A DNA stretch of 64,000 nt from Ancylobacter sp. SL191 (GTDB lineage Bacteria; Pseudomonadota; Alphaproteobacteria; Rhizobiales; Xanthobacteraceae). The translations under genes and the position numbers were made by a program. A model generated the notes under the pieces. It was given only the letters and a program-made list of their open reading frames with translations, searched no databases and was not told the origin of the DNA. The stretch covers positions 2,331,001 to 2,395,000 of the forward strand of contig NZ_CP113056.1 of assembly GCF_026625645.1 (NCBI RefSeq), written 5' to 3'. Of the stretch, positions 44,301-54,288 are shown piece by piece (the first letter of the stretch is position 1; each line of letters opens with the position of its first letter).

Positions 44301-44510
44301 TCAGTGCTGGGCGAGCATCCGTGCGATGGCCTGGGCCACCTGCTTGGTGACGCGGCGCCGGTACTTGCGGTGCACGAGCTGGCCGTTGTGATAGACGTCC
44401 TGCTCGACATAAAGCTCGTCGCCATCCCAATGCAGGACGTTGTCCGATTCGGTGGTCTCAATCACACCGATCTCGGGAATAAGCTGGCCTTCCGGCGGGC
44501 TGATCGACAT
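44301..44510 (-). CDS. Small hypothetical protein, 69 aa
   Basis: A 69-residue soluble protein: acidic N-terminal half (PEIGVIETTESDNVLHWDGD) and basic C-terminal half (YRRRVTKQVAQAIARMLAQH). AAGGAGAACCAC precedes the ATG, a good ribosome site. I do not recognise a family. It sits between MAPEG and PAP2 genes without obvious operon links. Confidence 0.62.
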   Translation of the reverse strand: MSISPPEGQLIPEIGVIETTESDNVLHWDGDELYVEQDVYHNGQLVHRKYRRRVTKQVAQAIARMLAQH

Positions 44511-44606
44511 GTGGTTCTCCTTGGCACTGGCGGAGGCTCTGGCGGCCTCATCGCGCCAAGGATAGCCGGCGCCGCGCCGAAAGCCATGGCGAGTTGAGAG
44601 CGTCCG

Positions 44607-45341
44607 TCAGCTTTTCGCGTCAGCCTGGGTGGTGCCGTCCTCCTTCTCGATCTGCCCGCGCCGCTGCAACCACAGCGCGACGAGCCAGCAGATCAGCGCC
44701 CAGGCGCTGCCCGCGCACCATCCCGCCAGCACGTCGGTTGGCCAGTGGACGCCGAGATAGATGCGGCTCAGCCCGATGAGCAGGGTGAGGCTGACGGCGA
44801 CGAACAGCACATACGCCTTGAGCCGCCGGCGGCGCTCGGTGCGCACGATGAGGGCGGCCAGTGTCAGATAGGTCACGGCGGCGCCCATGGCGTGCCCGCT
44901 CGGGAAGCTCAGCGTGTGAACGTCCACCAGATGCGCGACGAGGTCGGGGCGCGGCCGGTCGAAGCCGATCTTCAGCAGGTAGCTCAGGGCTCCCCCACCG
45001 GCGACCGCCGCCACCACGAACAGCGCCGCACCCGCCTTGCGGTCCATGATGAGGAAGCCGACCACGGCGGCGGTGATGAGGGTCAGCACCGTCGTGCTGC
45101 CGAGCGCGGTGATGTCGCGCATCACGATTTCCAGCCAGAGCGGCCCCAGCGGATCGGCCGGGTCGCCCGGTGCGCGGAAGGCGCGCAGCACCGCCTCGTC
45201 AAAGGCGTGGGTCTCGCCCTCAACCACGCCATCGGCGAGCTGGGCAAAGGCGAGCAGCCCGGCGGCGGCGCCGGCAATCGCGAGGAAAACGCTGAACTCG
45301 GCCATGAGCCAGCGCGGGACGACGGACAGGGATGATTTCAT
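44607..45341 (-). CDS. PAP2-family membrane phosphatase
   Basis: A 244-residue membrane protein with about six helices. The three PAP2 motifs are present: KIGFDRPRP (KxxxxxxRP), FPSGHAM (PSGH) and SRIYLGVHWPTDVLAG (SRxxxxxHxxxD). Such enzymes dephosphorylate undecaprenyl diphosphate, phosphatidic acid or related lipids on the periplasmic side. A role in undecaprenyl recycling or lipid A modification is possible. The C-terminal 20 residues are charged and cytoplasmic. Confidence 0.92.
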   Translation of the reverse strand: MKSSLSVVPRWLMAEFSVFLAIAGAAAGLLAFAQLADGVVEGETHAFDEAVLRAFRAPGDPADPLGPLWLEIVMRDITALGSTTVLTLITAAVVGFLIMDRKAGAALFVVAAVAGGGALSYLLKIGFDRPRPDLVAHLVDVHTLSFPSGHAMGAAVTYLTLAALIVRTERRRRLKAYVLFVAVSLTLLIGLSRIYLGVHWPTDVLAGWCAGSAWALICWLVALWLQRRGQIEKEDGTTQADAKS

Positions 45342-45515
45342 GCACCACCGTTTGATTGGGCCCTGCCGGCAATCGCGTGCCGGCCGTCTCCTGCCTTAGG
45401 TAGGGCGCCACCCATGGAACCGGAATGGCGGCCGGAGGTTCCCCTCGTGCATCGGCGCTCACAGGGGGTGACCCGAGCGGACAGTGCTTCTGATCCAGCA
45501 GACCGGGAGAACGAC

Positions 45516-45599
45516 ATGTTCAAGGGTGGACTTTTGTGGCTTCTGGGTATTCCGCTGCCGATTATTCTCATCCTCTGGTTCCTCGGCTATCTGAGCTGA
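45516..45599 (+). CDS. 27-aa single-helix membrane peptide
   Basis: A short ORF, MFKGGLLWLLGIPLPIILIL then WFLGYLS, almost wholly one transmembrane helix. GGGAGA lies eight bases before the ATG. Its position is between divergent PAP2 and histidine-kinase genes. Similar tiny hydrophobic peptides with a PIPIILxLW core are, as I recall, widespread in Hyphomicrobiales as hypothetical proteins. The function is unknown. Confidence 0.6.
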   Translation: MFKGGLLWLLGIPLPIILILWFLGYLS

Positions 45600-45694
45600 C
45601 ACACCAGCGCAGCCGTGCTTGGTTGCGGCGGTCGCCCAGCTGTGTCTTGACTGAATAGCGGTGATTTCGATCTATCGTCTCTCCTAAGGAGAGC

Positions 45695-48049
45695 ATGCGT
45701 GCCGCACAGGGGAGCTGGCCGGGGATGATGGATCACGTCGCGACCCATGATCCGGGGCTTGTGACGCTGTCGGTGCTGATCGCGATCGCCGCCTCCTTCA
45801 CGGCGCTCGACCTTGCGGGCCGTATTCCTGTGGCCTCCGGCCTCGCGCGGGTCGGCTGGCTCGCGCTGGCCGCCGTCGTGCTGGGCGGGGGCATCTGGGC
45901 GATGCACTTCGTCGGCATGCTGGCGCTGAATGCCGGCCTTGCCATCCATTATGACCTCGAGCTCACCGCGCTGTCGCTGCTCATCGCCGTCGTGGCGACG
46001 GGACTGGCGCTGATCGCCGCGAGCCAGCCGCGCATCCCCATCGCGCGACTGGTGCTGGCCGGCATGTTCATGGGCCTCGCCATTGTCGGCATGCATTACA
46101 CCGGCATGGCGGCGATGCGCATGACCGGCGCCATCGCCAATGATTTCCTCTACGCGGGCGCCGCGGTGATCGTGGCCGTGTCCGCCTCGATCGCCGCGCT
46201 GTGGCTGGCGTTCCGCCATCACAGTCTCGCCGAGCGCGTGGCCGGCGCGGTGGCTCTGGGGCTCGGCATCGCCGGGATGCACTATGTCGCCATGGCCGGC
46301 GTGAGCTTTCTCCCCGGCGAGGGCCATGTCGTCGCCGTGCGCGGTGGCGCCTTCGATAATGCCCATCTCGTCATCGCCGTCGCGGCGGTGAGCTTCACCA
46401 TCTGCGCCGCCGCCCTGCTCGCCGCGATCTATGACCGGCGCTTCATGCTTCTGGCGCAGCGCGAGACCGCGATGTGGCGCGAGGGCGAGGAACGCTATCG
46501 CAACCTGTACCGCCGTACCCCGCTGCCGCTGCATTCGCTTGGTGCGGATGGGCGCATCGAGCAGGTGAGCGACCGCTGGCTCGAGCTTCTCGGCTATGCG
46601 CGCGAGGAGGTGGTTGGCCGGCCGCTGACCGATTTCATGTCGCCGGAATCGGCGCGGCAGCGCCATGAGGAGCATTGGCCGCGCCTGCTCGGCACCGGCG
46701 AACTGCGCGAGGCGGAGTACCAGCTCGTGACCAAGGAGGGCCGGCGTCTCGACTGCGTGCTCTCCGCGGTGGCCGAGCGTGATGCGCAGGGCACACTGGT
46801 CAAGACGCTGTGCGGCCTCATCGACATTACCGACCGCCGTCAGGCCGAAGAAGCGCTGCGCCAGGCGCAGAAGCTGGAGGCCGTGGGCCAGCTCACGGGC
46901 GGAATCGCGCATGATTTCAACAACTTGCTGGCGGTCATCATGGGCAATCTCGAACTGGTGCGCAAGCGCGCGCCGGACGAGCCGCGCCTGCAGACGCTGA
47001 TCGACAACACGCTGCAGGCCGCCCAGCGCGGCGCGGCGCTCACCCAGCGCATGCTCGCCTTTGCCCGCCGGCAGGATCTGAAGCCCGAGCCCGTCGATGT
47101 GCCGGAACTCGTTCTCGGCATGGCCGATCTGCTGCGCCGCTCCATCGGGCCCAGCGTGCGGATCGAGACGCGCTTTCCGCTCGGCCTGCCCAAGGCGCGG
47201 GTGGACGCCAACCAGCTCGAACTGGCTCTGCTCAATCTCGCGGTGAATGCCCGCGACGCCATGCCCGAGGGCGGCGCCATCGTCATCAGCGCGCATGAGG
47301 CTGAGGTCGCCGTCACTGACGAGGGCGATGGCGCTAACGGCTTGAAGCCGGGACGTTATTTCTGCCTGTCGCTGTCGGATACCGGCTCCGGCATGGATGA
47401 GGCGACGCTGGCCCATGCCGCCGAGCCGTTCTTCACCACCAAGGGCGTCGGCAAGGGCACCGGCCTCGGCCTTGCCATGGTTCACGGCCTCGCCGCGCAA
47501 TCGGGCGGCAAGCTGGCGCTGGCGAGCCGGCTGGGAGAGGGGACGACGGCGACCATCCATTTGCCGATTGTCGAGCCTGTGGCGGTGGCTTCGCCGGCGC
47601 CCGCCGCGTCGCCGGAAGCGGTGCCGCCCCTGCCGCCGCCGATCGAGCCGGAGCCGGGTGCGGTGCGGGTGCTGGTGGTCGATGACGACCCGTTGGTGCT
47701 CTCCGCCACGGCGGCGATGCTGGAAGACCTCGATTTTGCCGTCACCGAGGCCTCGTCGGGCGCGGAGGCCTTGAAAACATTGGAAAATGGCGCGGGGATC
47801 GACGTCGTTCTCACCGATCAGGCGATGCCCGGCATGACCGGTATCCAGCTTGCCGCCATCATTCTGGAGCGCTGGCCGAGCCTGCCGGTGATCCTCGGCA
47901 CCGGCTATGCCGAGCTGCCGGCGGAGGCGCGCCCGGACATGGTGCGGCTCGGCAAGCCGTTCAGCCGCGACATGCTGCAGCGGGCCATTCTCGGCGCGAC
48001 GCGGCCAAGGGCCGACAATGTCGTGACTTTTCCGCCCCGCAGCGCCTGA
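45695..48049 (+). CDS. Hybrid sensor histidine kinase: MHYT-PAS-HisKA-HATPase-REC
   Basis: Up to 784 residues. The N-terminal MHYT sensor has seven helices with metal-ligand motifs WAMHFVGM (H71), GMHYTGM (H134) and GMHYVAM (H196), thought to bind copper and sense O2, CO or NO. A PAS domain spans about 260-380, the phospho-acceptor His is H406 in GGIAHDFNN, the ATPase has [10 protein letters not shown] and DTGSGMD with [11 protein letters not shown], and a C-terminal receiver has D708 ([11 protein letters not shown]). ATG 45695 follows an AAGGAG site; ATG 45725 is an alternative start. No cognate separate regulator is adjacent. Confidence 0.93.
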   Translation: MRAAQGSWPGMMDHVATHDPGLVTLSVLIAIAASFTALDLAGRIPVASGLARVGWLALAAVVLGGGIWAMHFVGMLALNAGLAIHYDLELTALSLLIAVVATGLALIAASQPRIPIARLVLAGMFMGLAIVGMHYTGMAAMRMTGAIANDFLYAGAAVIVAVSASIAALWLAFRHHSLAERVAGAVALGLGIAGMHYVAMAGVSFLPGEGHVVAVRGGAFDNAHLVIAVAAVSFTICAAALLAAIYDRRFMLLAQRETAMWREGEERYRNLYRRTPLPLHSLGADGRIEQVSDRWLELLGYAREEVVGRPLTDFMSPESARQRHEEHWPRLLGTGELREAEYQLVTKEGRRLDCVLSAVAERDAQGTLVKTLCGLIDITDRRQAEEALRQAQKLEAVGQLTGGIAHDFNNLLAVIMGNLELVRKRAPDEPRLQTLIDNTLQAAQRGAALTQRMLAFARRQDLKPEPVDVPELVLGMADLLRRSIGPSVRIETRFPLGLPKARVDANQLELALLNLAVNARDAMPEGGAIVISAHEAEVAVTDEGDGANGLKPGRYFCLSLSDTGSGMDEATLAHAAEPFFTTKGVGKGTGLGLAMVHGLAAQSGGKLALASRLGEGTTATIHLPIVEPVAVASPAPAASPEAVPPLPPPIEPEPGAVRVLVVDDDPLVLSATAAMLEDLDFAVTEASSGAEALKTLENGAGIDVVLTDQAMPGMTGIQLAAIILERWPSLPVILGTGYAELPAEARPDMVRLGKPFSRDMLQRAILGATRPRADNVVTFPPRSA

Positions 48050-48120
48050 GCGCCGTGACCGCCGCTTGCATATTGTCGACGACACGACGGTGACAAGCGG
48101 CCCTTGCGTGATTATATCAG

Positions 48121-48222
48121 TGCCGTCCGGGGGAGCCCCGTCAGGGGGCTGAGAGGCCATCATCGCGCGGACGCGGCATGGCGACCCTTTGAACCTGATC
48201 CAGTTGAGACTGGCGGAGGGAG
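48121..48222 (+). ncRNA. TPP (THI-box) riboswitch
   Basis: All main conserved elements are present: CCGGGGGAGCCCC and GGGGGCTGAGAGG at 48127-48154, and GACCCTTTGAACCTGATCCA (48183-48202) followed by GTTGAGACTGGCGGAGGGA. The ribosome-binding sequence of thiO (GGAGGGAGG, 48214-48222) is part of the 3' end of the aptamer, so ligand binding could block translation directly. Boundaries are approximate. Confidence 0.95.
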
Positions 48223-48228
48223 GCCTGC

Positions 48229-49302
48229 ATGTCTGGCACAAACGAAAATTCAAACGGTTCCGCAACGACTTACCCGGCGCCCAATGCCATGCGCGTGCGC
48301 GTTATCGGCGGCGGTGTCGCCGGGCTGACCAGCGCCCATGCCTTTGCCCGGCGGGGGGCGCAAGTCACTCTGGTGGAACGCAAATCCGCCACGGGGCAGG
48401 GCTGTTCCTGGTATGCGGGTGGCATGCTGGCGCCCTGGTGCGAGCGCGAGAGCGCCGAGCCGATCATCGCCGAGCTCGGCTTCGAATCGCTGGCCTATTG
48501 GCGCGAGGCGGTGCCGGACGTGCCGAACGAGGGCAGCCTCGTCCTCGCCCAGCCGCGCGATCTACCTGATCTCAAACGCTTTTCCCGCCGCACCGAGGGC
48601 TTCGAGTGGGTGGATGGCGCGGCCATTGCGGCGCTGGAGCCGGACCTTGAGGGGCGTTTCGACCAGGGTCTGTTCTTCCCCACCGAGGCGCATCTGGAGC
48701 CGCGCAAGGCGCTGGCGGCGCTCACCGAGCGGCTGGTGAACGAGTATAATGTGACCATCCGCTACGAGGCCGATGGGTTCGATGTGGTGGACGATCAGGC
48801 CGATCAGGCCGATGTGATCCTCGATTGCCGGGGCCTCGGCGCGCGCGACCAGCTTGCCGACCTGCGCGGGGTGAAGGGCGAGATGCTCGTCCTCTACTCG
48901 ACCGAGATTTCGCTCAAGCGCCCCGTGCGGATGCTGCACCCACGCATCCCCGTCTATATCGTGCCGCGCGGCGACGGGCATTTCATGATCGGGGCGACCT
49001 CGATCGAGAATGACGAGCGCGGGCGCGTCACCGGCCGCTCCATGCTGGAGCTTCTCGGCGCGGTCTATGCGCTGCACCCGGCTTTTGGCGAGGCGGAGAT
49101 CGTCGAGATCGGCGCGGATGTGCGCCCGGCCTTTCCCGACAACATTCCGCGCCTGCGCCGGCGCGGCAACACGATCTATCTCAACGGGCTCTACCGCCAT
49201 GGTTTCCTCGCCGCCCCCGCGCTCGCGCGACGCGCGGCCGACCTGGTGTTTGACGGGGCCCGTTGCCCGGAGGTGATGGATGAAGATCATCGTGAATGGT
49301 GA
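48229..49302 (+). CDS. thiO: Glycine oxidase ThiO
   Basis: A 357-residue FAD oxidase of the DAO family. FAD motif VRVIGGGVAGLTSAHAFARR near 23-42, then GCSWYAGGMLAPWCERESAE, and the C-terminal IYLNGLYRHGFLAAPALARR. ThiO oxidises glycine to dehydroglycine (iminoacetate) for the thiazole ring. It starts seven bases after the TPP aptamer and overlaps thiS by 23 bp. An inner Met at residue 21 (MRVRVIGGG) is an alternative start. No thiC is present before it. Confidence 0.92.
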   Translation: MSGTNENSNGSATTYPAPNAMRVRVIGGGVAGLTSAHAFARRGAQVTLVERKSATGQGCSWYAGGMLAPWCERESAEPIIAELGFESLAYWREAVPDVPNEGSLVLAQPRDLPDLKRFSRRTEGFEWVDGAAIAALEPDLEGRFDQGLFFPTEAHLEPRKALAALTERLVNEYNVTIRYEADGFDVVDDQADQADVILDCRGLGARDQLADLRGVKGEMLVLYSTEISLKRPVRMLHPRIPVYIVPRGDGHFMIGATSIENDERGRVTGRSMLELLGAVYALHPAFGEAEIVEIGADVRPAFPDNIPRLRRRGNTIYLNGLYRHGFLAAPALARRAADLVFDGARCPEVMDEDHREW

Positions 49303-49477
49303 GCCGGCGCAGACCCTGGCGGGCACGCTGGCCGATCTCCTCAATGAGCTCGACCTCGCCGACGCCATGGTCGCGACGGCGGTGAACGGCGCGATGGTGC
49401 GCAAGGCAAAACGCGGCGAGACCGCGATCAGCGACGGCGACCGGGTGGAAATCCTCGCGCCGATGCAGGGAGGCTGA
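49280..49477 (+). CDS. thiS: Sulfur-carrier protein ThiS
   Basis: A 65-residue ubiquitin-like protein ending in the diagnostic Gly-Gly (ILAPMQGG), which is adenylated and then thiocarboxylated to donate sulfur to the thiazole. The N-terminus [20 protein letters not shown] is typical. It overlaps thiO and lies 11 bp before thiG. Confidence 0.95.
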   Translation: MKIIVNGEPAQTLAGTLADLLNELDLADAMVATAVNGAMVRKAKRGETAISDGDRVEILAPMQGG

Positions 49478-49488
49478 GGGAGCCTGAC

Positions 49489-50310
49489 ATGGACGCCATG
49501 ACCACGAACACCCTCGCCGGTACGCTGGCCGACCCGGTGGAGTTCTACGGCACCCGGGTCGCCTCGCGCCTGCTGCTCGGCACCGCGCAGTACCCGTCCC
49601 CGGCGATCCTTGCCGAGGCGATCCGCGCCTCGAAGGCCGAGATCGTCACCGTCTCGCTGCGGCGCGAATCCGGGGTGGCCAAGGCCGGCCAGAGCTTCTG
49701 GCAGCTCATCCGCGATCTCGGCGTGAAGGTGCTGCCCAACACCGCCGGCTGCAAGACGGTGAAGGAAGCCGTCACCACCGCGCAGATGGCGCGCGACCTG
49801 TTCGACACGCCGTGGGTGAAGCTCGAGGTGATCGGCGAGGACGACACGCTGCAGCCGGACGTGTTCGGCCTTGTCGAGGCCGCGCGCATTCTCTCGCGCG
49901 AGGGGTTCCAGGTGTTCCCCTACACGACGGAAGACCTCGTCGTGGCCGAGAAGCTGATTTCCGCCGGCTGCGAGGTGCTGATGCCCTGGGGCGCGCCGAT
50001 CGGCTCCGGGCGTGGGCTGAACAACCCCTATGGCCTGCGCTCCATGCGGGCGCATTTTCCCGGCATTCCGCTGGTGGTCGATGCCGGCGTCGGCGTGCCC
50101 TCGCATGCGGCGCTGGCGATGGAGCTCGGCTATGACGCGGTGCTGCTGAACACGGCGGTGGCCAAGGCCGGCGATCCCGTGCGCATGGCCCGCGCCTTTG
50201 CCCGCGCCATCGAGGCCGGCCGCGAGGGGCTGCTGGCCGATCCGATGGAGGTGCGCGACATGGCGGCGCCCTCGACGCCCGTGATGGGCCGCGCCGCCTT
50301 CGGCCAGTGA
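49489..50310 (+). CDS. thiG: Thiazole synthase ThiG
   Basis: A 273-residue TIM-barrel enzyme. Family features are [40 protein letters not shown], the Schiff-base Lys in [16 protein letters not shown], and the phosphate-binding [20 protein letters not shown]. It joins deoxyxylulose phosphate, dehydroglycine and ThiS thiocarboxylate into the thiazole phosphate. GAGGGAG lies before the ATG. About 15 residues of extra N-terminus precede the usual beginning. Confidence 0.96.
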   Translation: MDAMTTNTLAGTLADPVEFYGTRVASRLLLGTAQYPSPAILAEAIRASKAEIVTVSLRRESGVAKAGQSFWQLIRDLGVKVLPNTAGCKTVKEAVTTAQMARDLFDTPWVKLEVIGEDDTLQPDVFGLVEAARILSREGFQVFPYTTEDLVVAEKLISAGCEVLMPWGAPIGSGRGLNNPYGLRSMRAHFPGIPLVVDAGVGVPSHAALAMELGYDAVLLNTAVAKAGDPVRMARAFARAIEAGREGLLADPMEVRDMAAPSTPVMGRAAFGQ

Positions 50311-50326
50311 AGACGCAGGTAATTCG

Positions 50327-50935
50327 ATGAAGCTCGATCCCTTCTATCTCATCGTCGACCGCGCCTCCTGGCTGCCGCGCCTGCTGCCGCAGGGCGTGAA
50401 GCTGGTGCAGCTGCGCGCCAAGGACATGGACGCGGCGCAGCTGCGTGCCGAGATCACGCTCGCCCGCGAGGTCTGCGCCCGCTATGGCGCGCAGCTCATC
50501 GTCAATGATTACTGGCAGCTCGCCATCGAGCTCGGCTGCGACTTCATCCATCTCGGCCAGGAAGACCTCGCCGAGGCCGATCTCGCCTATATCCGCAAGG
50601 CGGGCGTCCGGCTCGGCATCAGCACGCATGACGATGCGGAGCTGGAAGTCGCGCTGCTGGCGCAGCCCGCTTATGTGGCGCTGGGGCCGGTCTATCCGAC
50701 CATTCTGAAGAAGATGAAATGGGCCCCGCAGGGGCTGGAGCGCGTCACCGCCTGGAAGAAGCGGGTGGGCGACATTCCGCTCGTCGGCATTGGCGGGCTC
50801 ACCATCGAGCGCGCGCCCGGCGTGCTGAAGGCCGGCGCGGACAGCGTGGCGGTGGTGACCGACGTGCTGCTCAACGCCAACCCGGAAGCCCGCGCCCGCG
50901 AATGGGTGGAAGCGACCCGCGAAGTGGTCGCCTGA
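50327..50935 (+). CDS. thiE: Thiamine-phosphate synthase ThiE
   Basis: A 202-residue TIM-barrel enzyme that couples HMP-diphosphate with thiazole phosphate. Seen are VKLVQLRAKDMDAAQLRAEI, LIVNDYWQLAIELGCDFIHL with GQEDL, LGISTHDDAELEVALLAQPA, and the GGLTIERAPGVLKAGADSVA phosphate loop. The conserved YVALGPVYPT segment lacks the typical F-T-x-T-K wording (TILKKMKWAPQGLE), as in the shorter rhizobial ThiE form. It is the last gene of the thiOSGE operon, 16 bp after thiG. Confidence 0.92.
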   Translation: MKLDPFYLIVDRASWLPRLLPQGVKLVQLRAKDMDAAQLRAEITLAREVCARYGAQLIVNDYWQLAIELGCDFIHLGQEDLAEADLAYIRKAGVRLGISTHDDAELEVALLAQPAYVALGPVYPTILKKMKWAPQGLERVTAWKKRVGDIPLVGIGGLTIERAPGVLKAGADSVAVVTDVLLNANPEARAREWVEATREVVA

Positions 50936-50945
50936 GGGCGATAAT

Positions 50946-50968
50946 ACGGGCCGCCAAGTGCGGCCCGT
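50946..50968. terminator. Terminator between thiE and sulP genes
   Basis: ACGGGCCGC-CAAGT-GCGGCCCGT is a perfect 9-bp stem in the 40-bp gap between the convergent thiE and SulP genes. The bases after it (GTTGTG) are only weakly T-rich, so termination strength is uncertain. Confidence 0.65.
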
Positions 50969-50975
50969 GTTGTGA

Positions 50976-52457
50976 TCAGTGCAGCGCCGAGGCGGTGCCG
51001 CCGTCCTTGTCGTGGACCGCGAAGCGGTCGACCATGGTGGCGCTGGCCTCGTTGAGCCCGATCACCTCCACGCTCGCCCCCGCCTTGCGGAACTTCAGCA
51101 CCGCCTTGTCGAGCGCGCCGACGGCGGTGATGTCCCAGAAATGCGCATGGGTGACGTCGATCACCACCTCGCGCGCCGGGTTCTCGAAATCGAAGGCGGC
51201 GAGGAATACCTCGGACGAGGCGAAGAAGATCTGCCCCGAGACGACGAAGGTGAGGCGCCCGCTCGCCGCGTCGATGATCTCGCCGACGCTGACCAGCTGC
51301 GCCACCTTGCCGGCGAAGAACACGCCGGACAGCAGCACGCCCACCAATACGCCGATGGCGAGGTCATGCGTGGCCACCACGGTGATGACGGTCGCCAGCA
51401 TGACGATGGAGGAGGAGCGCGGGTTGCTGCGCAGCTCCAGCAGCGAGCGCCAGGAGAAGGTGCCGATCGACACCATGATCATCACCGCCACCAGCGCCGC
51501 CATCGGGATGATGCGCACGATGTCGTCCAGCACCAGAATGAGGAACAGCAGGAAGGCGCCGGCGACGAAGGTGGAGAGCCGCCCGCGCCCGCCGGAGGTG
51601 ACGTTGATGACCGACTGGCCGATCATGGCGCAGCCGCCCATGCCACCGATCAGCGCCGAGGCGATGTTGCTCGTGCCCTGGCCGACGCATTCCTGGCTCT
51701 TGTTGCTCGGCGTATCCGTCATGTCGTCGACAATCTGCGCGGTGAGCAGCGATTCCAGCAGGCCGACCGCGGCCAGCGTCAGTGAATAGGGCAGGATGAT
51801 CCGCAGCGTTTCCAGCGTGAGCGGCACATCCGGCAGGGTGAAGACCGGCAGGCTGGACGGCAGCTCGCCAAGATCGCCCACGGTGCGCAGGTCCATCCCG
51901 CTCCACCACGCGAACAAGGTGAGGGCGGCGATGGCGACGAGCGGCGAGGGGATCGTCTTGGTGAGGCGCGGGAACAGATAGATGATGGCGAGGCCCGCCG
52001 CGATCATCGGGTAGGTCTCGACGGGCACCCCGATCAACTCGGGCAGCTGCGCCATGAAGATGAGGATGGCGAGCGCGTTGACGAAGCCGGTGATGACCGA
52101 GCGCGAGACGAAGCGCATCAGCCGCCCGACCTTGAGCGCGCCAGCGACGAGCTGGATGAGGCCCATCAGAATGGTCGCGGCGAACAGATACTGAAGCCCG
52201 TGGTCGCGCACGAGGGAGACCATCACCACGGCCGTCGCCGCGGTCGCGGCGGAGATCATGCCGGGGCGCCCGCCGACAATGGCGGAGACGCAGGCAATGG
52301 CGAAGGAGGCGAACAGGCCGACCTTCGGGTCGACGCCGGCGATCACCGAGAAGCCAATGGCCTCCGGGATGAGGGCGAGGGCGACCACGATGCCGGAGAG
52401 AATGTCGGCGCGGATGTTGCCAGTCCACTGGCGCAGATATTTGGTGGTCGATGTCAT
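50976..52457 (-). CDS. SulP-family anion transporter with STAS domain
   Basis: A 493-residue transporter. The membrane part (about 12-14 helices) carries [20 protein letters not shown], the SLC26/SulP signature [20 protein letters not shown], and [27 protein letters not shown]-terminal STAS domain (about 400-485) contains [20 protein letters not shown]. SulP proteins carry sulfate, bicarbonate or dicarboxylates. The start is ATG 52457 ([10 protein letters not shown]), which gives the normal short cytoplasmic N-terminus. No carbonic anhydrase gene is adjacent. Confidence 0.93.
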   Translation of the reverse strand: MTSTTKYLRQWTGNIRADILSGIVVALALIPEAIGFSVIAGVDPKVGLFASFAIACVSAIVGGRPGMISAATAATAVVMVSLVRDHGLQYLFAATILMGLIQLVAGALKVGRLMRFVSRSVITGFVNALAILIFMAQLPELIGVPVETYPMIAAGLAIIYLFPRLTKTIPSPLVAIAALTLFAWWSGMDLRTVGDLGELPSSLPVFTLPDVPLTLETLRIILPYSLTLAAVGLLESLLTAQIVDDMTDTPSNKSQECVGQGTSNIASALIGGMGGCAMIGQSVINVTSGGRGRLSTFVAGAFLLFLILVLDDIVRIIPMAALVAVMIMVSIGTFSWRSLLELRSNPRSSSIVMLATVITVVATHDLAIGVLVGVLLSGVFFAGKVAQLVSVGEIIDAASGRLTFVVSGQIFFASSEVFLAAFDFENPAREVVIDVTHAHFWDITAVGALDKAVLKFRKAGASVEVIGLNEASATMVDRFAVHDKDGGTASALH

Positions 52458-52652
52458 GTGAGGGCAACTTCGCAAAGAGCGGGCGTCCGCCGGAAAGGCG
52501 GGCGGGACGGGCGCTGACTGTGCGTGATCCGGCGGATTGGCGGCCGGAAGAGCCACCCGGACTTTCACCGGGTCCAGACGAATGACCCTCACCTAACCCG
52601 ATACGCGCTGCGGCGCAACATGGTTGGTCCGCGCGGCTCTACCCGTGCCGCT

Positions 52653-54233
52653 CTACCAGTCGCGGCCGGCCTGCGCCGGTTCCAGCCCGTTGAGGAAGCG
52701 GGCGGCGTCGGTGCGGATTGTGTGGCGGCGGGCCTCGTCGAAGCGGGCGAGGTTGCGATAGGGCATGGCGAGGCGCGGGTTGCGCGCTAGCGTCTCCCGG
52801 TTGCGGTCGAGAAAGTCCCAATAGAGATAGTTGAACGGGCAGGCTTTCGGGCCGGACTTCACTTTCGGGTCGTAGCGGCAGCTGCCGCAATAATCCGACA
52901 TGCGGTCAATATAGGCGCCCGAGGCCGCATAGGGCTTGGAGCCGAGCACCCCGCCATCGGCGAACAGCGCCATGCCGTGGACATTGGGCAGCTCCACCCA
53001 TTCCACCGCGTCGGCATAGACGATGAGGAACCATTCCTCCACCGCCGCCGGATCGAGCCCCGCCAGCAGGGCGAAATTGCCGATCACCATCAGCCGCTGG
53101 ATGTGGTGGGCATAGGCGTGAGCGCGCGTGTCGGCCACCACATGGGCGAGGCAGGCGAGGTCGGTCTGCCCGTCCCAGAAGAAGCGCGGCAGCGGGCGCG
53201 TGGCGCCCAAATGGTTGGAGCGGGCATAGTCCGGCATCTTCAGCCAATAGATGCCGCGCACATATTCCCGCCAGCCGAGGATCTGGCGGATGAAGCCCTC
53301 CACCGCGTTGAGCGGCGCCGCGCCCTCATGGAAGGCCCGCTCGGCGGCCGCGCAAACCTCGCGCGGCTCCAGCAGGCCGAGATTGAGATAGGGCGAGAGG
53401 ATGGCGTGGAACAGGAACGGGTCGCCCGCGCGCATCGCGTCCTGATAGTCGCCGAAGCGCGGCAGGACATGGGCGATGAAATGATCGAGCGCGGTGAGGG
53501 CGTCCTCCCGCGTCACCGCCCAGCCGAAACCGTCCAGCGTGCCGAAATGGCCGGGGAATTCGCGGGCGACGAGCTTCAGCACCTCGGCGGTGATCGCGTC
53601 GGGGAGAAAGCGCGGCGGGGTGGGGGCGTGGACGTCCTTGGGGAGCGCCTCGCGGTTCTCGGCATCGAAGTTCCAGCGCCCGCCAAGGGGCGCCTCGCCC
53701 TCCATCAGCAGGCCGTGCGCGCGGCGCATCTGCCGGTAGAAGAACTCCATGCGCAGGCTGCGGCGGCCTTCCGCCCAGCGCTCGAAATCCCCGCGCGTGG
53801 CGAAGAAGCGGCTGTCCGGGCGAATCTCCAGCGGGATGGGCAGTTCCTCGCGGAGCGCGAGCAGCGCGTCCTCGACGCGCCATTCGCCGGGCTCGGTGGC
53901 GATGACGCGCGCGGGCGCGTGGCGCTCAACGGCGCGGGCGATCTCACCGGCGAAGCTCTGGCTGTTGGCGGGATCATCGAGGCGGATGTAGTCGACGCGC
54001 ACGCCTTCCTCCCCCAGCGCCGCCGCGAAGTGGCGCATGGCGGAAAAGAACAGGGCGATCTTCTGCGCATGGTGGCGCACATAGGTCGCCTCCGCCCGCA
54101 CCTCCATCATCAGCACGGTGTCACGGGCCGGATCGAGCCCGTCGAGCGCGCTTAACGAGCGGCTGAGCTGGTCGCCGAGCACGAGGCGCAGCGTGCCGCC
54201 GGGGCGCATTGGCTGAGGGGAGGGGCGCGTCAT
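52653..54233 (-). CDS. Cryptochrome/photolyase family, FeS-BCP type ((6-4) photolyase PhrB-like)
   Basis: A 526-residue flavoprotein. N-terminal domain LRLVLGDQLSRSLSALDGL followed by MMEVRAEATYVRHHAQKIAL is typical of bacterial Fe-S (6-4) photolyases. The FAD-binding helical domain includes GFIRQILGWREYVRGIYW and the AYAHHIQRLMVIGNFALLAG segment with catalytic-type HHIQR. Cysteines in DYCGSCRYDP and GPKACPFNYLYW, plus an upstream Cys, fit the [4Fe-4S] site. It repairs UV (6-4) photoproducts with light. ATG 54233 is preceded by GGAAGGGG. Confidence 0.93.
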   Translation of the reverse strand: MTRPSPQPMRPGGTLRLVLGDQLSRSLSALDGLDPARDTVLMMEVRAEATYVRHHAQKIALFFSAMRHFAAALGEEGVRVDYIRLDDPANSQSFAGEIARAVERHAPARVIATEPGEWRVEDALLALREELPIPLEIRPDSRFFATRGDFERWAEGRRSLRMEFFYRQMRRAHGLLMEGEAPLGGRWNFDAENREALPKDVHAPTPPRFLPDAITAEVLKLVAREFPGHFGTLDGFGWAVTREDALTALDHFIAHVLPRFGDYQDAMRAGDPFLFHAILSPYLNLGLLEPREVCAAAERAFHEGAAPLNAVEGFIRQILGWREYVRGIYWLKMPDYARSNHLGATRPLPRFFWDGQTDLACLAHVVADTRAHAYAHHIQRLMVIGNFALLAGLDPAAVEEWFLIVYADAVEWVELPNVHGMALFADGGVLGSKPYAASGAYIDRMSDYCGSCRYDPKVKSGPKACPFNYLYWDFLDRNRETLARNPRLAMPYRNLARFDEARRHTIRTDAARFLNGLEPAQAGRDW

Positions 54234-54288
54234 CCCCTTCCTACGCGCGGGGCAGCCGGCGGGTTCACCGCGCGGCGTGCCGTCCGGT

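Noticed and set aside
45587..48265. 892-codon minus-strand open frame
   Set aside because: It is antisense to the MHYT hybrid kinase, whose motifs are all intact; the opposite frame shows no family features.
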